In this document: positions 1-7,791 of the stretch, piece by piece
Numbering within the stretch: the stretch's first letter is position 1
How the letters are laid out: each line of letters begins with the position of its first letter
From: UBA1731 sp045595285
Lineage (GTDB): Bacteria; Verrucomicrobiota; Kiritimatiellia; RFP12; UBA1067
NCBI GenBank assembly: GCA_045595285.1
Contig: JAZOAC010000075.1
Location: 1 to 41,249, forward strand
Direction of reading: 5' to 3'
DNA length: 41,249 bases
Made by a program: the position numbers and the translations under genes
The notes under the pieces: generated by a model
What the model was told of the DNA's origin: nothing
What the model saw: the letters and a program-made list of their open reading frames with translations, nothing else
Database searches by the model: none

Positions 1-76
1 TATGTCTTCCCAACCCCAAACAGAGGCTTTCGAACAATGACGGGCGAACCATGGTAGAGTTTAATTTTCATGCCGC

Positions 77-104
77 ATATTATACTCCCATAGGAGTATA
101 ATAT
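77..104. repeat. Perfect 12-bp inverted repeat, 4-base loop
   Basis: ATATTATACTCC at 77-88 is followed by CATA and then its exact reverse complement at 93-104. Each arm contains a TATAAT hexamer, one per strand, so the site could be an operator or a pair of face-to-face -10 elements. The rest of 1-129 holds no gene that I can support. An 11-mer from this site, CATAGGAGTAT, recurs at 5944-5954. Confidence 0.6.
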
Positions 105-129
105 CAAGTAAGGGAACATGAATTTCTAT

Positions 130-423
130 TTACTTATTTCCACGCCCCCATTTGCCACCGTCTTTAATAAGGCAAGCAAATGCCAGACCGGAAAAGAAAA
201 GCGCAGATGTTCCAAATACTATCGAAAGATTCGCATGAAACGACGATTGGAAGAACACCACCCATGCCACAACCGCTATTCAAGCAACAGTCGCAACCGC
301 CGCCTGAGCAGAAGTGACACGTTTCGACACGCATCCAAGCAGGAACAGACCCAACATGCCGCCTGAAAGCACACCCTGAAGCATCCACCAGGTCGACAAG
401 GCCGACTCAACTCCAATCACGAG
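130..423 (-). pseudogene. 3' fragment of sodium:solute symporter gene
   Basis: Bases 169-423 match 8714-8968, the 3' part of the intact symporter gene (about residues 393-477), with four mismatches in 255 bp by my count. Three mismatches are synonymous; the fourth changes GGA to TGA (280-282), an in-frame stop. The reading frame has no upstream start: at 424 the match ends abruptly in DNA lying just behind the LpoB-like gene. Past 169 the frame runs into a different tail, ending IKDGGKWGRGNK at a TAA (130-132). It is therefore a truncated, dead copy and cannot make a transporter. The low divergence implies a recent duplication or exchange with the intact gene. Confidence 0.9.
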
Positions 424-454
424 ATTTAAACCATCAACTCTTCATTACAGGATA

Positions 455-1057
455 TTACATTCCAAAAAAGGAAGTCTCCTGTTGTTTGCGGATTTCCTGC
501 TCATCACTCCACACTATTTCGCCGGAACCGATATCCTTGAGATTGAGCGTAAACTTATAATAGCGGTCCGTCACCCCGTCAACATGCTGGCGCATCTCGG
601 AGAGCTCTCCGTAAAGATACATCTGCGCAGCTGACTGACGCCCCATTTTGACGGCCTTTGATTGGTCGGTCATTCCGTTCAGAGCCTGATCGTTCATGAT
701 CTGCAGATCATCAGCCGCCGTAGAGCGGTCCATAAATCTGAAGCGGCGCGAACGCAGAAGTTTCGTACGGATCGACGAAGTTATCGAACGCATATCCAAA
801 TGCATGGATGAACGGTTCTTGATCCCTGTGATGTCCAGCACGGGACGCTTCCCTCCGATCTCAGCTATGAATTCCTGGTCCGCCAGCATGGAATCAACCA
901 TTTTCTCAACTGTCCTGCGCACATCCTGCGGCTCTAGCGCGGCAGTCATAGCCTTGCGATCCAGTTGGGTTTCGGTGGCAACCATCGATGTGCTGCATCC
1001 GCTCGAAAACGCCGCCGCAATCGCAGCGATCACAACAACCTTCATAATATTAACCAT
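455..1057 (-). CDS. LpoB-like lipoprotein (PBP activator family)
   Basis: A 200-residue lipoprotein: a hydrophobic signal ends in a lipobox, FSSGC, near residue 21. The rest resembles LpoB/YcfM (PF13036): a first strand RPVLDITGIKNRSS, the helix ITSSIRTKLLRSRRFRFMD, the strand AAQMYLYGELSEMRQ, and a final YYKFTLNLKDIGSGEIVWSD. In E. coli LpoB spans the periplasm and stimulates the PBP1B transpeptidase; that role here is inference. The start at 1057 has an AGGAA 8 bases upstream. It lies 39 bp downstream of the YcfL-like gene, the same pairing as ycfL-lpoB in enterobacteria, which strengthens the call. It is the last gene of the lipoprotein series; I see no clear terminator behind it. Confidence 0.8.
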   Translation of the reverse strand: MVNIMKVVVIAAIAAAFSSGCSTSMVATETQLDRKAMTAALEPQDVRRTVEKMVDSMLADQEFIAEIGGKRPVLDITGIKNRSSMHLDMRSITSSIRTKLLRSRRFRFMDRSTAADDLQIMNDQALNGMTDQSKAVKMGRQSAAQMYLYGELSEMRQHVDGVTDRYYKFTLNLKDIGSGEIVWSDEQEIRKQQETSFFGM

Positions 1058-1096
1058 TTGTTCGGTTCCTTTCTGCTTTCAACTCTTTTATTGGAT

Positions 1097-1504
1097 TCAC
1101 TCGGCCGTATCCGTTTCGCGGATGACCATCTTGGCCGTAACAGCCTTCGCATTAGGCGCAACGCCGGTGAACACGAAGGAATCCTTGCCGTCAAGAACGA
1201 TCGCTCTGAACGGCTTGCCGTCGGGATCTATCTCCGTTCCTTCGGCGTCCAACCAGATCATGCGTACCTGAAGACGCTGACGGCGATGCGTGAGAGACTC
1301 GATCGTCACCGACGCTTTCTTGATGCCGTCATATTGGTCGTAGGTCGTACGCACAACCTTCACGCGATTGGAGAGCCTCGTCGAGCCCTCATAGACGCTT
1401 GCCTCACCGGCGAGAGTGTCTACCTTCACTCGCGTACCGGCCGTTTCGACACACCCTGCCGCTACGGCGGCAGCTGCGGCCAAAAGAACATTTCTGAACA
1501 TCAT
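1097..1504 (-). CDS. YcfL-like lipoprotein (DUF1425 type)
   Basis: A 135-residue protein with a signal peptide and the lipobox AAVAAGC (lipidated Cys near 18). The mature part is one small beta-rich domain with the YcfL pattern: an N-terminal strand on a basic residue, then QRLQVRMIWLDAEGTEID and a closing segment FTGVAPNAKAVTAKMVIRET. This region resembles DUF1425. The family has no firm function but commonly sits beside lpoB, as here. Its ATG overlaps the TGA of the upstream gene (ATGA, 1501-1504), and AAGGAG precedes it by 8 bases, so the two are translationally coupled. Confidence 0.75.
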   Translation of the reverse strand: MMFRNVLLAAAAAVAAGCVETAGTRVKVDTLAGEASVYEGSTRLSNRVKVVRTTYDQYDGIKKASVTIESLTHRRQRLQVRMIWLDAEGTEIDPDGKPFRAIVLDGKDSFVFTGVAPNAKAVTAKMVIRETDTAE

Positions 1505-2877
1505 TTTTTAATCTCCTTTCCACTTAAATCAAGCAACGGAGCACCGGCTCCGCCGATGCATGCGGACACGCCATGCCACACGGTGCCGGTCTTGGCGATC
1601 CATACTATACGTGTTTCGCCGGGCGATAGCGAAACTTTAACCGGAATCGAACTTCCATCCGCTCCGACGCAAAGGCTGTACTCTCCGGGCGGCATGTCGC
1701 TGTCGCACCAAATGTGCTGCATAGCAGGCAGTGTGACCCAACTTCTCGTATCGGCGCGGCGGATGGCAGAGACCACCATATTTCCGGCGAAGACCGCCAG
1801 CTTCACATAATTGTTGCCGGCGGCGTTTGCGCTCGCCTGCGCCCCCGCCTGAACCGCGGCACGGGTGAGATTGCGCACGATGACGCCGGGCAGTTTTTCT
1901 TTCAGATCGCGAGCCGCAAGCGAACACACATCCACGGCGACACCAGCCTCGCAGCCATGTTCACAGCCGGAAACTGAAACGCGCTCGGCAAGGGTGGTCG
2001 TAGAATATTTCGGAATGTCAATGGAAAAACCGGTATAGACGGGAACAGGAATTTTCAGCGATTCTCTGACGGGAACAAAATCCTGCTCGTACATGACTAT
2101 CAGTTTGGACCGGCCGCTGCGGGGCGTGGCGGAGCCTTCGGCGCGCGCCGCATCCTTGGCGAAAACTGCGCACTCCGGCTTGACGGCCGATGCTTTGCGA
2201 TAACTCTGCCACGCCGCTTCAAGATCGCCGTCCGCTTCGAAAAGAACGCCCGTAAGCCACCAGAGAAGAGGATTCTCCCATGAATTCCGGCTCGCCGCGA
2301 TCATGGACTCCAGCGCGGCATTCTGCTCTTCGATCAACCCGCGGGCCTGTTCGGTCATCCCTTCCGGCTCGGACGTCGCATCCGCGCCGTAGAGGCCGGC
2401 AAACGAGTCCTGCACATACACCGCAAAACGCGCATCGACCAGCGCATCCTCGCGCTTCCCCGTGAAAATCTGAGAGAGAATACCGTACTTGATGGCCATG
2501 TTCAGTTCATAGGGCGGGAGGTAATATTCACGGGTCCGGTCGTCGGTTATCGTGGATGACATTGCCGTATTGGCCAGGTCTCCCGCCTTTAACTTAGGTT
2601 CGGATTCCGTCCTGTCGACGGCTGAATCCATCGCCGAGCGGAAGCGCCGAACAGCGTCGGCGAACCTACCGGAAAGCATAGCCACGCGCCCAGCCTCGAC
2701 GACACCGAGATTTTTCGAATAATAACTGTCTTCCGCAAGATCAGTGCTCCATGCCTCTGCCTGCGCGTTATTGCCCGATCGCAGCGCATCGACAGCCCGC
2801 TGTGCATCTCTATCGACAGAAACGCACCCGCAGACTATCATCCACAACGCTGCTGAGCAAAACACGCAGAAACGCAT
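1501..2877 (-). CDS. COG3014-like lipoprotein with TPR-like repeats
   Basis: About 458 residues from the ATG at 2877, which has AAGGAT 8 bases upstream; an in-frame TTG two codons earlier lies against the previous stop and is less likely. A short signal ends at a lipobox near WMIVCGC. Residues ~25-260 are helical and repeat-like (DAQRAVDALRSGN, GRVAMLSGRFADAVRRF, LEAAWQSYRKASAVKPECA), as in tetratricopeptide repeats. The C-terminal ~200 residues are strand-rich (LIVMYEQDFVPVRESLKIPV, PGEYSLCVGADG). The layout and its place upstream of YcfL- and LpoB-like genes fit the COG3014 lipoproteins found next to lpoB in Vibrio and Shewanella. Function is unknown; the TPR-like part suggests a scaffold for envelope complexes. 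Confidence 0.65.
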   Translation of the reverse strand: MRFCVFCSAALWMIVCGCVSVDRDAQRAVDALRSGNNAQAEAWSTDLAEDSYYSKNLGVVEAGRVAMLSGRFADAVRRFRSAMDSAVDRTESEPKLKAGDLANTAMSSTITDDRTREYYLPPYELNMAIKYGILSQIFTGKREDALVDARFAVYVQDSFAGLYGADATSEPEGMTEQARGLIEEQNAALESMIAASRNSWENPLLWWLTGVLFEADGDLEAAWQSYRKASAVKPECAVFAKDAARAEGSATPRSGRSKLIVMYEQDFVPVRESLKIPVPVYTGFSIDIPKYSTTTLAERVSVSGCEHGCEAGVAVDVCSLAARDLKEKLPGVIVRNLTRAAVQAGAQASANAAGNNYVKLAVFAGNMVVSAIRRADTRSWVTLPAMQHIWCDSDMPPGEYSLCVGADGSSIPVKVSLSPGETRIVWIAKTGTVWHGVSACIGGAGAPLLDLSGKEIKK

Positions 2878-2879
2878 AA

Positions 2880-3995
2880 TCAATTATCCTTCAACACTCG
2901 AACGCCTGAATTCCCGACATCGCGCCATTTCGAGGTATCGAGATTAATGCGCACACCACGCTCACGTGCGGCATCAGCATAGCGTTTCGCAAGATCGGCT
3001 CGCATCGCCTCGATCGAACCCCATTTCCGAACACCTTCGTCGCTCAACTCCAGGGCCACCTCCAACGTCATCCCTTCCGAAATTGAAACCGTCGCCACAT
3101 ATGGCTTCATCCATGCTCGAGTAACCCGTAACTGATGGAGTCCCGATGCGGCGCGGAACGAGCCGGGCGTAGAACCAATTACAGCTCCATCAAGTTCGAC
3201 GGTCACGCCGCCAACCACGCGACGCAGTTCCTGCAGCTGCTCGCCTTTCGCACCTCTTGTCTGACTCTCAAGCTCGGCAACAGTCTTGTCAATCGTGGTT
3301 GAGACATGAAACTCGACCATTGTGTCCGCCGCGGCTGCAGGGGCGCGCCAGCGCGAAGCCTTTTGCGCAACAGCCGTGGTAATGTCGCTCGCCCACTGGT
3401 CAAAAAGCATCTGGTAGTAGTTCATTGGATCGTCAGCGGCATCAAGTATGGGCAACTGACGCACCCATGTCGGCATTCCATCCACGCTAGCGCCGGTCGA
3501 ATCCATAACCTTAAGCGTCATGCGCAGGGTGAAGATAGTGTTCAGCCGCCCGCCCAGATTGCGCTTCATCGAACTTGCATTGACAATCGTAGCCGCTGCT
3601 ATGTAGTCGCATCCCAGCATCTTCGCGATGCGGGACACTGAACCTCCGGAGAAAACCCCGGCGATAAGCTCGGCTTTTTCTTCGGCGGCAGTCACCTTAT
3701 ACCGGCGGAACGTGTCCGCGACCTGCGCCGAATCGACGATCGCAAGCCCGTCCACTTCGGCCAAGGCCGCAGTCAAGCGATCGCGCACGCCGTCAACCTC
3801 ATCATCCATTCCAACAACGCGCGTACGGTTTTGTACGAACACCGCGATCTTGCGCTGAACGGAGGTCTGCTGCGCTACGGACACCGATTCAACAACAGTC
3901 GTCGTCACATTTTTGACAATCGTAGTGGTTGTTGTCTGCTGGGCAAAACCAATCACCGCGCTCGCCATTGCAAGCATTAATGTCAACCGTTTCAT
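2880..3995 (-). CDS. Exported CsgG/LpoB-like protein with PEGA domain
   Basis: A 371-residue protein with a cleavable signal (MKRLTLMLAMASAVIGFAQQ) and no lipobox. A Thr/Val-rich stretch (~20-45) leads to a domain resembling the CsgG/LpoB fold: KIAVFVQNRTRVVG, DRLTAALAEVDGLAIVDSAQ, and ISRIAKMLGCDYIAAATIVNAS. Residues ~255-320 form a PEGA-type module (VTVELDGAVIGSTPGSF, HQLRVTRAWMKPYVATVSI), a surface or peptidoglycan-proximal domain. AAGGAGG lies 7 bases before the ATG. It is 2 bp from the next gene's start and 15 bp from the previous gene. CsgG proper forms an outer-membrane pore and is a lipoprotein; lack of a lipid Cys argues against a classical CsgG. Most likely a periplasmic envelope-assembly accessory. 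Confidence 0.65.
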   Translation of the reverse strand: MKRLTLMLAMASAVIGFAQQTTTTTIVKNVTTTVVESVSVAQQTSVQRKIAVFVQNRTRVVGMDDEVDGVRDRLTAALAEVDGLAIVDSAQVADTFRRYKVTAAEEKAELIAGVFSGGSVSRIAKMLGCDYIAAATIVNASSMKRNLGGRLNTIFTLRMTLKVMDSTGASVDGMPTWVRQLPILDAADDPMNYYQMLFDQWASDITTAVAQKASRWRAPAAAADTMVEFHVSTTIDKTVAELESQTRGAKGEQLQELRRVVGGVTVELDGAVIGSTPGSFRAASGLHQLRVTRAWMKPYVATVSISEGMTLEVALELSDEGVRKWGSIEAMRADLAKRYADAARERGVRINLDTSKWRDVGNSGVRVLKDN

Positions 3996-4010
3996 CTGAT
4001 TTTCCTCCTT

Positions 4011-5228
4011 TTATTCCGTTTCAAATTCGATTTCGAGAATGTTCCCCGGCTTAATCCGTTCTGCACCAAGATAGAATCTTGCGGCAGACGGTATCTTTCC
4101 GGTCGTCAACGCCACATTCTTGTCACGCGCCAGAGTCTCGATATTCTTGCGCACCCACTGACGGGCATCCTCGAAACGGCTTGATCCGATCTTGACGGCA
4201 ATCACACCCTTCTGCGTCTGAGAATCATAATGCAAAGACTCTACAGTGATCCGCATGACTGCAGCGCGTCCTTCGATAACAGAATCCTTCAATGCAAATA
4301 CCGGCAGATCCACATGCACCTCCGACACCTTGCCGCCATGCGCACCCACATAATCAGACGCAATCGTTGCGCGAAGCTCCTTCTTGACATGGTCCATCGC
4401 CGATAGTCCCGCATCGGCTCCATTCTTGAGCTTAAGCTTGAACACATAGGCAAACTCATCATCCGCCATTCTTTCAAATCTCTCTACGGAATAGTTCTGG
4501 CTAGATTCGACAGGTTTCATCACCATCGAATCAAGCTGTCGCGGTTGAATCGATGACGCATTTATCTCCTGAACCAATCTCTGGGCAACACATCCCGCAA
4601 GTGTCGGATATGCCGCCGAATAGAGCTGAGGAGTAATGTCAGAATCATAGCTCGTGACGTAAAATCCATTCACAAATGCAGTGGCTGTGTAGAGGAAAAG
4701 CCATCCACAGCCAGCCGCCCATGTCCGATCGAATTCGGCATGCCGAATATCGAGATGCAACGGTTCGGTAAACTCAGCGATCTTCTCGCTGTTTTCAGAG
4801 TTGGTCACGACACAGCGGACTTTATATCGGACATCATAACCATATCCGAGCCATGCATGAGCAAACACCACAAAACCTGGCCAAGAGACCAGAAAGTTAG
4901 ATCCGCGACCAGTAGCTTCAGTCGTAATGGACACACGCACATCCACATCCGCCTTACTGCCGCCATGATCCGCAGTTGATGTAACAGCATAACCTCCAAG
5001 GTGAGCGAGTTGCGTTCCGATGTTACGACAGAATGTCTGAGAAGAAACATCGTAGTCCTCGCTGACGACAAAAGCCCGAAGCCCTCTCTTCGAAAAATCT
5101 GAAGTGATTCCGGATGAATATTGATTAATGTTCCGCAACTCCAGATTATGGGCACACCCCGCAGACAATGTCAGCAAACCCGTTAACAGAACCCTACAGA
5201 ATCTTTCTCTGTTCATACCTTTCACCAT
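4011..5228 (-). CDS. Lipoprotein of unknown function
   Basis: A 405-residue protein with a signal peptide ending in a lipobox (LLTLSAGC, Cys near 25). I recognise no domain with certainty. Residues ~45-135 contain an alternating strand/helix pattern (GLRAFVVSEDYDVSSQTFC, GGYAVTSTADHGGSKADVDV) of the type seen in periplasmic nucleation or LpoB-like domains. Residues ~170-210 include two aromatic segments (GCGWLFLYTATAFVNGFY) that may be membrane-associated. The C-terminal half has a second mixed domain. It follows the G-x-Q-x-G repeat protein by 93 bp and precedes the PEGA protein by 15 bp, so it is likely co-transcribed. The first ATG has only a weak ribosome-binding site; an internal ATG at codon 5 is possible. 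Confidence 0.6.
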   Translation of the reverse strand: MVKGMNRERFCRVLLTGLLTLSAGCAHNLELRNINQYSSGITSDFSKRGLRAFVVSEDYDVSSQTFCRNIGTQLAHLGGYAVTSTADHGGSKADVDVRVSITTEATGRGSNFLVSWPGFVVFAHAWLGYGYDVRYKVRCVVTNSENSEKIAEFTEPLHLDIRHAEFDRTWAAGCGWLFLYTATAFVNGFYVTSYDSDITPQLYSAAYPTLAGCVAQRLVQEINASSIQPRQLDSMVMKPVESSQNYSVERFERMADDEFAYVFKLKLKNGADAGLSAMDHVKKELRATIASDYVGAHGGKVSEVHVDLPVFALKDSVIEGRAAVMRITVESLHYDSQTQKGVIAVKIGSSRFEDARQWVRKNIETLARDKNVALTTGKIPSAARFYLGAERIKPGNILEIEFETE

Positions 5229-5321
5229 CTCAATTTTTCTTTTCTAACTACGCCTTTGATCATTCCCAACAGCGCGAATTCTACATCTGGCCGATCATAA
5301 AACCTTACAGATGACTCCCGG

Positions 5322-5705
5322 TCAGAAATACCAGTTAATGACAGGGAAAAACGGTACATCGTTATCCTCAATCACGTTAAGGAATCCAATCTGCACGCCA
5401 TACATCTTGCGCGTCACATTTATGCCGCCGATCTGAAGACCACGAAAGCAGTCGGTGGTGTTTACAACGCCGATTTGAACGCCGTCAAAATCCTCAATCC
5501 AATTCCATACGCCGACCTGAAGTCCTTTCACATCCCAATCAAATCCCCACGGCAGCCCCACGGGGGTGATGACGTTAATGGACAGTGGAGTATATGTCTT
5601 CAAGCATTGAGAGGGAGGATTCTTACCTTCCGCTTTCAAAACGGCTTCTGCGCCATGCGTGAGGCATGCACAAAGAATCGAAACAGATAGAAACAGTTTT
5701 TTCAT
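5322..5705 (-). CDS. Small exported protein with G-x-Q-x-G-x-x-N repeats
   Basis: A 127-residue protein with signal peptide (MKKLFLSVSILCACLTHGAEA). The mature part holds a series of ~18-residue units: GLQVGVWNWIED, GVQIGVVNTTD, GLQIGGINVTR, GVQIGFLNVIED. This pattern matches the LA_2272-type surface-repeat proteins, thought to form a beta-solenoid or sheet at the cell surface. With only four units it is short for that group. GGAG lies 6 bases before the ATG. It is the first full gene after the promoter at 5799-5828 and overlaps a possible 20-codon leader ORF. Confidence 0.6.
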   Translation of the reverse strand: MKKLFLSVSILCACLTHGAEAVLKAEGKNPPSQCLKTYTPLSINVITPVGLPWGFDWDVKGLQVGVWNWIEDFDGVQIGVVNTTDCFRGLQIGGINVTRKMYGVQIGFLNVIEDNDVPFFPVINWYF

Positions 5706-5764
5706 TTCATTCTCCCAGTTTCTTTATATCGATTTTCATTTTCATTGCTATCCCATAATCCCAT
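5702..5764 (-). other. Possible 20-codon leader ORF
   Basis: An ATG at 5764 opens a 20-codon frame whose TGA overlaps the ATG of the surface-repeat gene as ATGA (5702-5705). An AGAAAGGAT sits upstream, about 13 bases from the ATG, longer than ideal. The peptide is hydrophilic with alternating Asn/Glu. It could be a translationally coupled leader or chance. No comparable leader ORF is found at the related site near 38900. Confidence 0.25.
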
Positions 5765-5776
5765 AGGCGGGATAGA

Positions 5777-5828
5777 ATCCTTTCTTTGATTGGCACTCAT
5801 GGTATCATAACAGCAGCGTCGCCGTCAA
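5777..5828 (-). promoter_or_regulatory. Promoter and conserved leader of the lipoprotein cluster
   Basis: On the minus strand TTGACG (5823-5828), an 18-base spacer and TACCAT (5799-5804) form a sigma70-like promoter. Downstream is CCAATCAAAGAAAGGAT (5777-5793). The arrangement is repeated almost base for base at 38927-38978. The transcript would carry about 87 bases before the first gene, including a 7-bp inverted repeat (CTATCCC/GGGATAG). Confidence 0.6.
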
Positions 5829-5858
5829 TGGGGAACATGGCGTTATTTGCATACCGCA

Positions 5859-5938
5859 GTTCGTTATAATAGTGGACACTCTTTTGAAATCAGAACCAGA
5901 TTTCCGACGAGCCCGTTCGTCAAATACTGGACACTCTT
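5859..5938. repeat. Imperfect direct repeat resembling IS ends
   Basis: Two ~24-bp copies, 5859-5883 and 5915-5938, share GTTCGT then TGGACACTCTT in the same orientation. Read on the minus strand both contain AAGAGTGTCCA. TGTCCA-type termini are seen in IS3-like elements, and TGTCCAG also occurs at 8670-8676 beside the transposase remnant. I take these as leftover IS ends, with low certainty. Confidence 0.35.
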
Positions 5939-5942
5939 GGTA

Positions 5943-6248
5943 TCATAGGAGTATGAACATGTCTCGAATAGCCACAAACGAATACATAGGAGCAAAACGA
6001 CGTGCATATGAAGCGTCAAAACCTGACAAGCACAGAAATGACACAGAAATACTCCTTCTCGCTTCCGGATAATCTGACGCAAACGATTTGAGTCCCGAAA
6101 AATCCTTGGAATCAAGTTTTGCGACATTCTTGACTTCTATCGCAAGAAAATCCCTGTCGTCATAAACTACAAAATCTGCTGTATATGCACGGCCGTGATT
6201 GCAGTAATCCAGTTCCAATTTCCGGGCATTTGCGACAACTTGTTCCAA
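5943..6248 (-). pseudogene. C-terminal remnant of a DUF4143-type ATPase
   Basis: About 100 codons matching only the end of DUF4143-containing AAA ATPases: LELDYCNHGRAYTADFVVY, then DRDFLAIEVKN (the PD-(D/E)xK-like strand) and SGLKSFASDYPEA. The ATPase part with Walker A and B is missing. The only upstream initiation codon in frame is a TTG at 6248, in the promoter region of the neighbouring plus-strand ATPase. The sequence belongs to a different DUF4143 subtype from that neighbour, which has YIQSAYAM in place of IEVK, so it is not a local duplicate. Best read as a gene truncated by rearrangement. Confidence 0.65.
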
Positions 6249-6254
6249 ACATGG

Positions 6255-6260
6255 TATAAT
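6255..6260 (+). promoter_or_regulatory. Extended -10 promoter for the ATPase gene
   Basis: TGGTATAAT (TATAAT at 6255-6260) is an extended -10 element 53 bases before the chosen start at 6314. The -35 region is weak: TTGCGA lies 19 bases upstream. Confidence 0.5.
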
Positions 6261-6313
6261 ATGCCCGTGAAAACAAAAGTAAGGTGGATATCCACCTAAG
6301 AATTGGAGGACGA

Positions 6314-7612
6314 ATGATTGTCAAGAGGGATGAATACGTTAATCGTCTTGTTCGCCTGATGGGCAACGGGAATATAAAGGTCATCACCGGCATACGCCGG
6401 TGCGGCAAAAGTTTTCTTCTGAACAAACTGCTGAAGCGCCGTATTGCAAAGGATGGTCTTGACCCGAATCGAATCGTGTCAATTTCTCTTGAGTTGAAGA
6501 AAAACGAGCATCTTCGCTGCCCGACCGCTCTGCATGAATATCTTTCCCGCTCGTTGTCTCATATCCGAGGTCGTGCTCTTGTGTTCATAGATGAATTACA
6601 GATGGCATTACCGGAACGGATGAACGAGAATGAACGCAAGCGCGCAGAGACAGCAATCTACGGTTCGCTCAATGAACTGAAGGCAAGGGCGCATACCGAC
6701 ATATTTGTCACCGGCTCAAATTCTTCTTTTCTATCCGAGGATGTGGCAACAATGTTCCGCGGACGTGCGGATTCCGTTCGGGTCAATCCTTTTACTTTCG
6801 CGGAATACTTCTCCGCGATGCGGAAAAATGAATTTGCAGCATGGAAGGACTACATGATTTACGGCGGCATGCCGGGCGCACTTGCCTATGCGGAAGGAAA
6901 CGACCGAAAGTCATATCTGCAGGAGTTGTTCAAAACTGTTTACTTCAAAGACATCCTTGAACGGAATGCCTCGCTCGCTGATGCCGTTATTCTCGATCAT
7001 GTAAGTGAGTTTGTTATGAGTGCGGTAGGCAGTTTGACAAATCCGTCTAAATTGACGAACTCCATGAAAACTGTTCTCGGACTGAAAACCGACTATCAAG
7101 TCGTGCGTCGCCATTTAGGATATCTCAAATCCGCCTATTTGATAGAAGAGGCTAAACGATGGGATGTAAAAGGTCGCCATTACATGGATTATCCTTGCAA
7201 ATACTATTCTGTTGACGTCGGATTACGCAATGCACGGCTTGATTATCGGCAACAGGAACCAACACATATCATGGAAAATATCGTTTTCAATGAATTACGT
7301 TCAAGAGGCTATTCCGTTGATGTTGGAACCGTAGAAATCGAAACCCGAAAAGAAGGAAAACGGGAGAAGAGGAATCATGAGGTTGATTTCGTAGTGAATT
7401 TTCCCGGAGAGAGAGTTTATATCCAGTCTGCCTATGCAATGGAAACAGAAGAAAAGCGCAATCAGGAGATTTTACCGCTTAAAAAAACAGGTGATTCATT
7501 TAAGAAAATTATCATCACCGGAGATTATCAGGATCCATGGAAGGATGAAAGCGGCGTGATTCATGTAGGTGTTATCCCCTTCTTGCTCAACAAAGAAATC
7601 GTCGAGAGATAA
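6314..7612 (+). CDS. AAA ATPase with C-terminal DUF4143
   Basis: 432 residues from the ATG at 6314, chosen because GGAGG lies 4 bases upstream; an in-frame ATG at 6284 lacks this. The start MIVKRDEYVNRLVRLM and Walker A GIRRCGKS (residues 26-33) are typical. Walker B follows at ALVFIDELQ, then the sensor segment DIFVTGSNSSFLSED and the arginine-rich FRGRADSVRV. The C-terminal DUF4143 part has HEVDFVV and YIQSAYAM, a degenerate nuclease-like core. The family is widespread, patchy in distribution and often found among mobile genes; a role in DNA metabolism or defence has been suggested but is not established. It is one of two plus-strand genes in the window and stands alone between an ATPase remnant and a broken IS. 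Confidence 0.9.
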   Translation: MIVKRDEYVNRLVRLMGNGNIKVITGIRRCGKSFLLNKLLKRRIAKDGLDPNRIVSISLELKKNEHLRCPTALHEYLSRSLSHIRGRALVFIDELQMALPERMNENERKRAETAIYGSLNELKARAHTDIFVTGSNSSFLSEDVATMFRGRADSVRVNPFTFAEYFSAMRKNEFAAWKDYMIYGGMPGALAYAEGNDRKSYLQELFKTVYFKDILERNASLADAVILDHVSEFVMSAVGSLTNPSKLTNSMKTVLGLKTDYQVVRRHLGYLKSAYLIEEAKRWDVKGRHYMDYPCKYYSVDVGLRNARLDYRQQEPTHIMENIVFNELRSRGYSVDVGTVEIETRKEGKREKRNHEVDFVVNFPGERVYIQSAYAMETEEKRNQEILPLKKTGDSFKKIIITGDYQDPWKDESGVIHVGVIPFLLNKEIVER

Positions 7613-7791
7613 ATCCAAAGGTTTTCAAGGTTTGCCCTACGGAATTCGCCGTGTTTTGCAAGTGCCTCGATAAGGCGCTTTGCGCATTGCCGATTCCTGA
7701 AAGGTCACACGCGTCACACTTGTCTTACACGTCCTACTTCAAGTCCCCGCTTAAAGTTGACACTTTGTTTTGTGTTGTGTTGCCTGATAAT

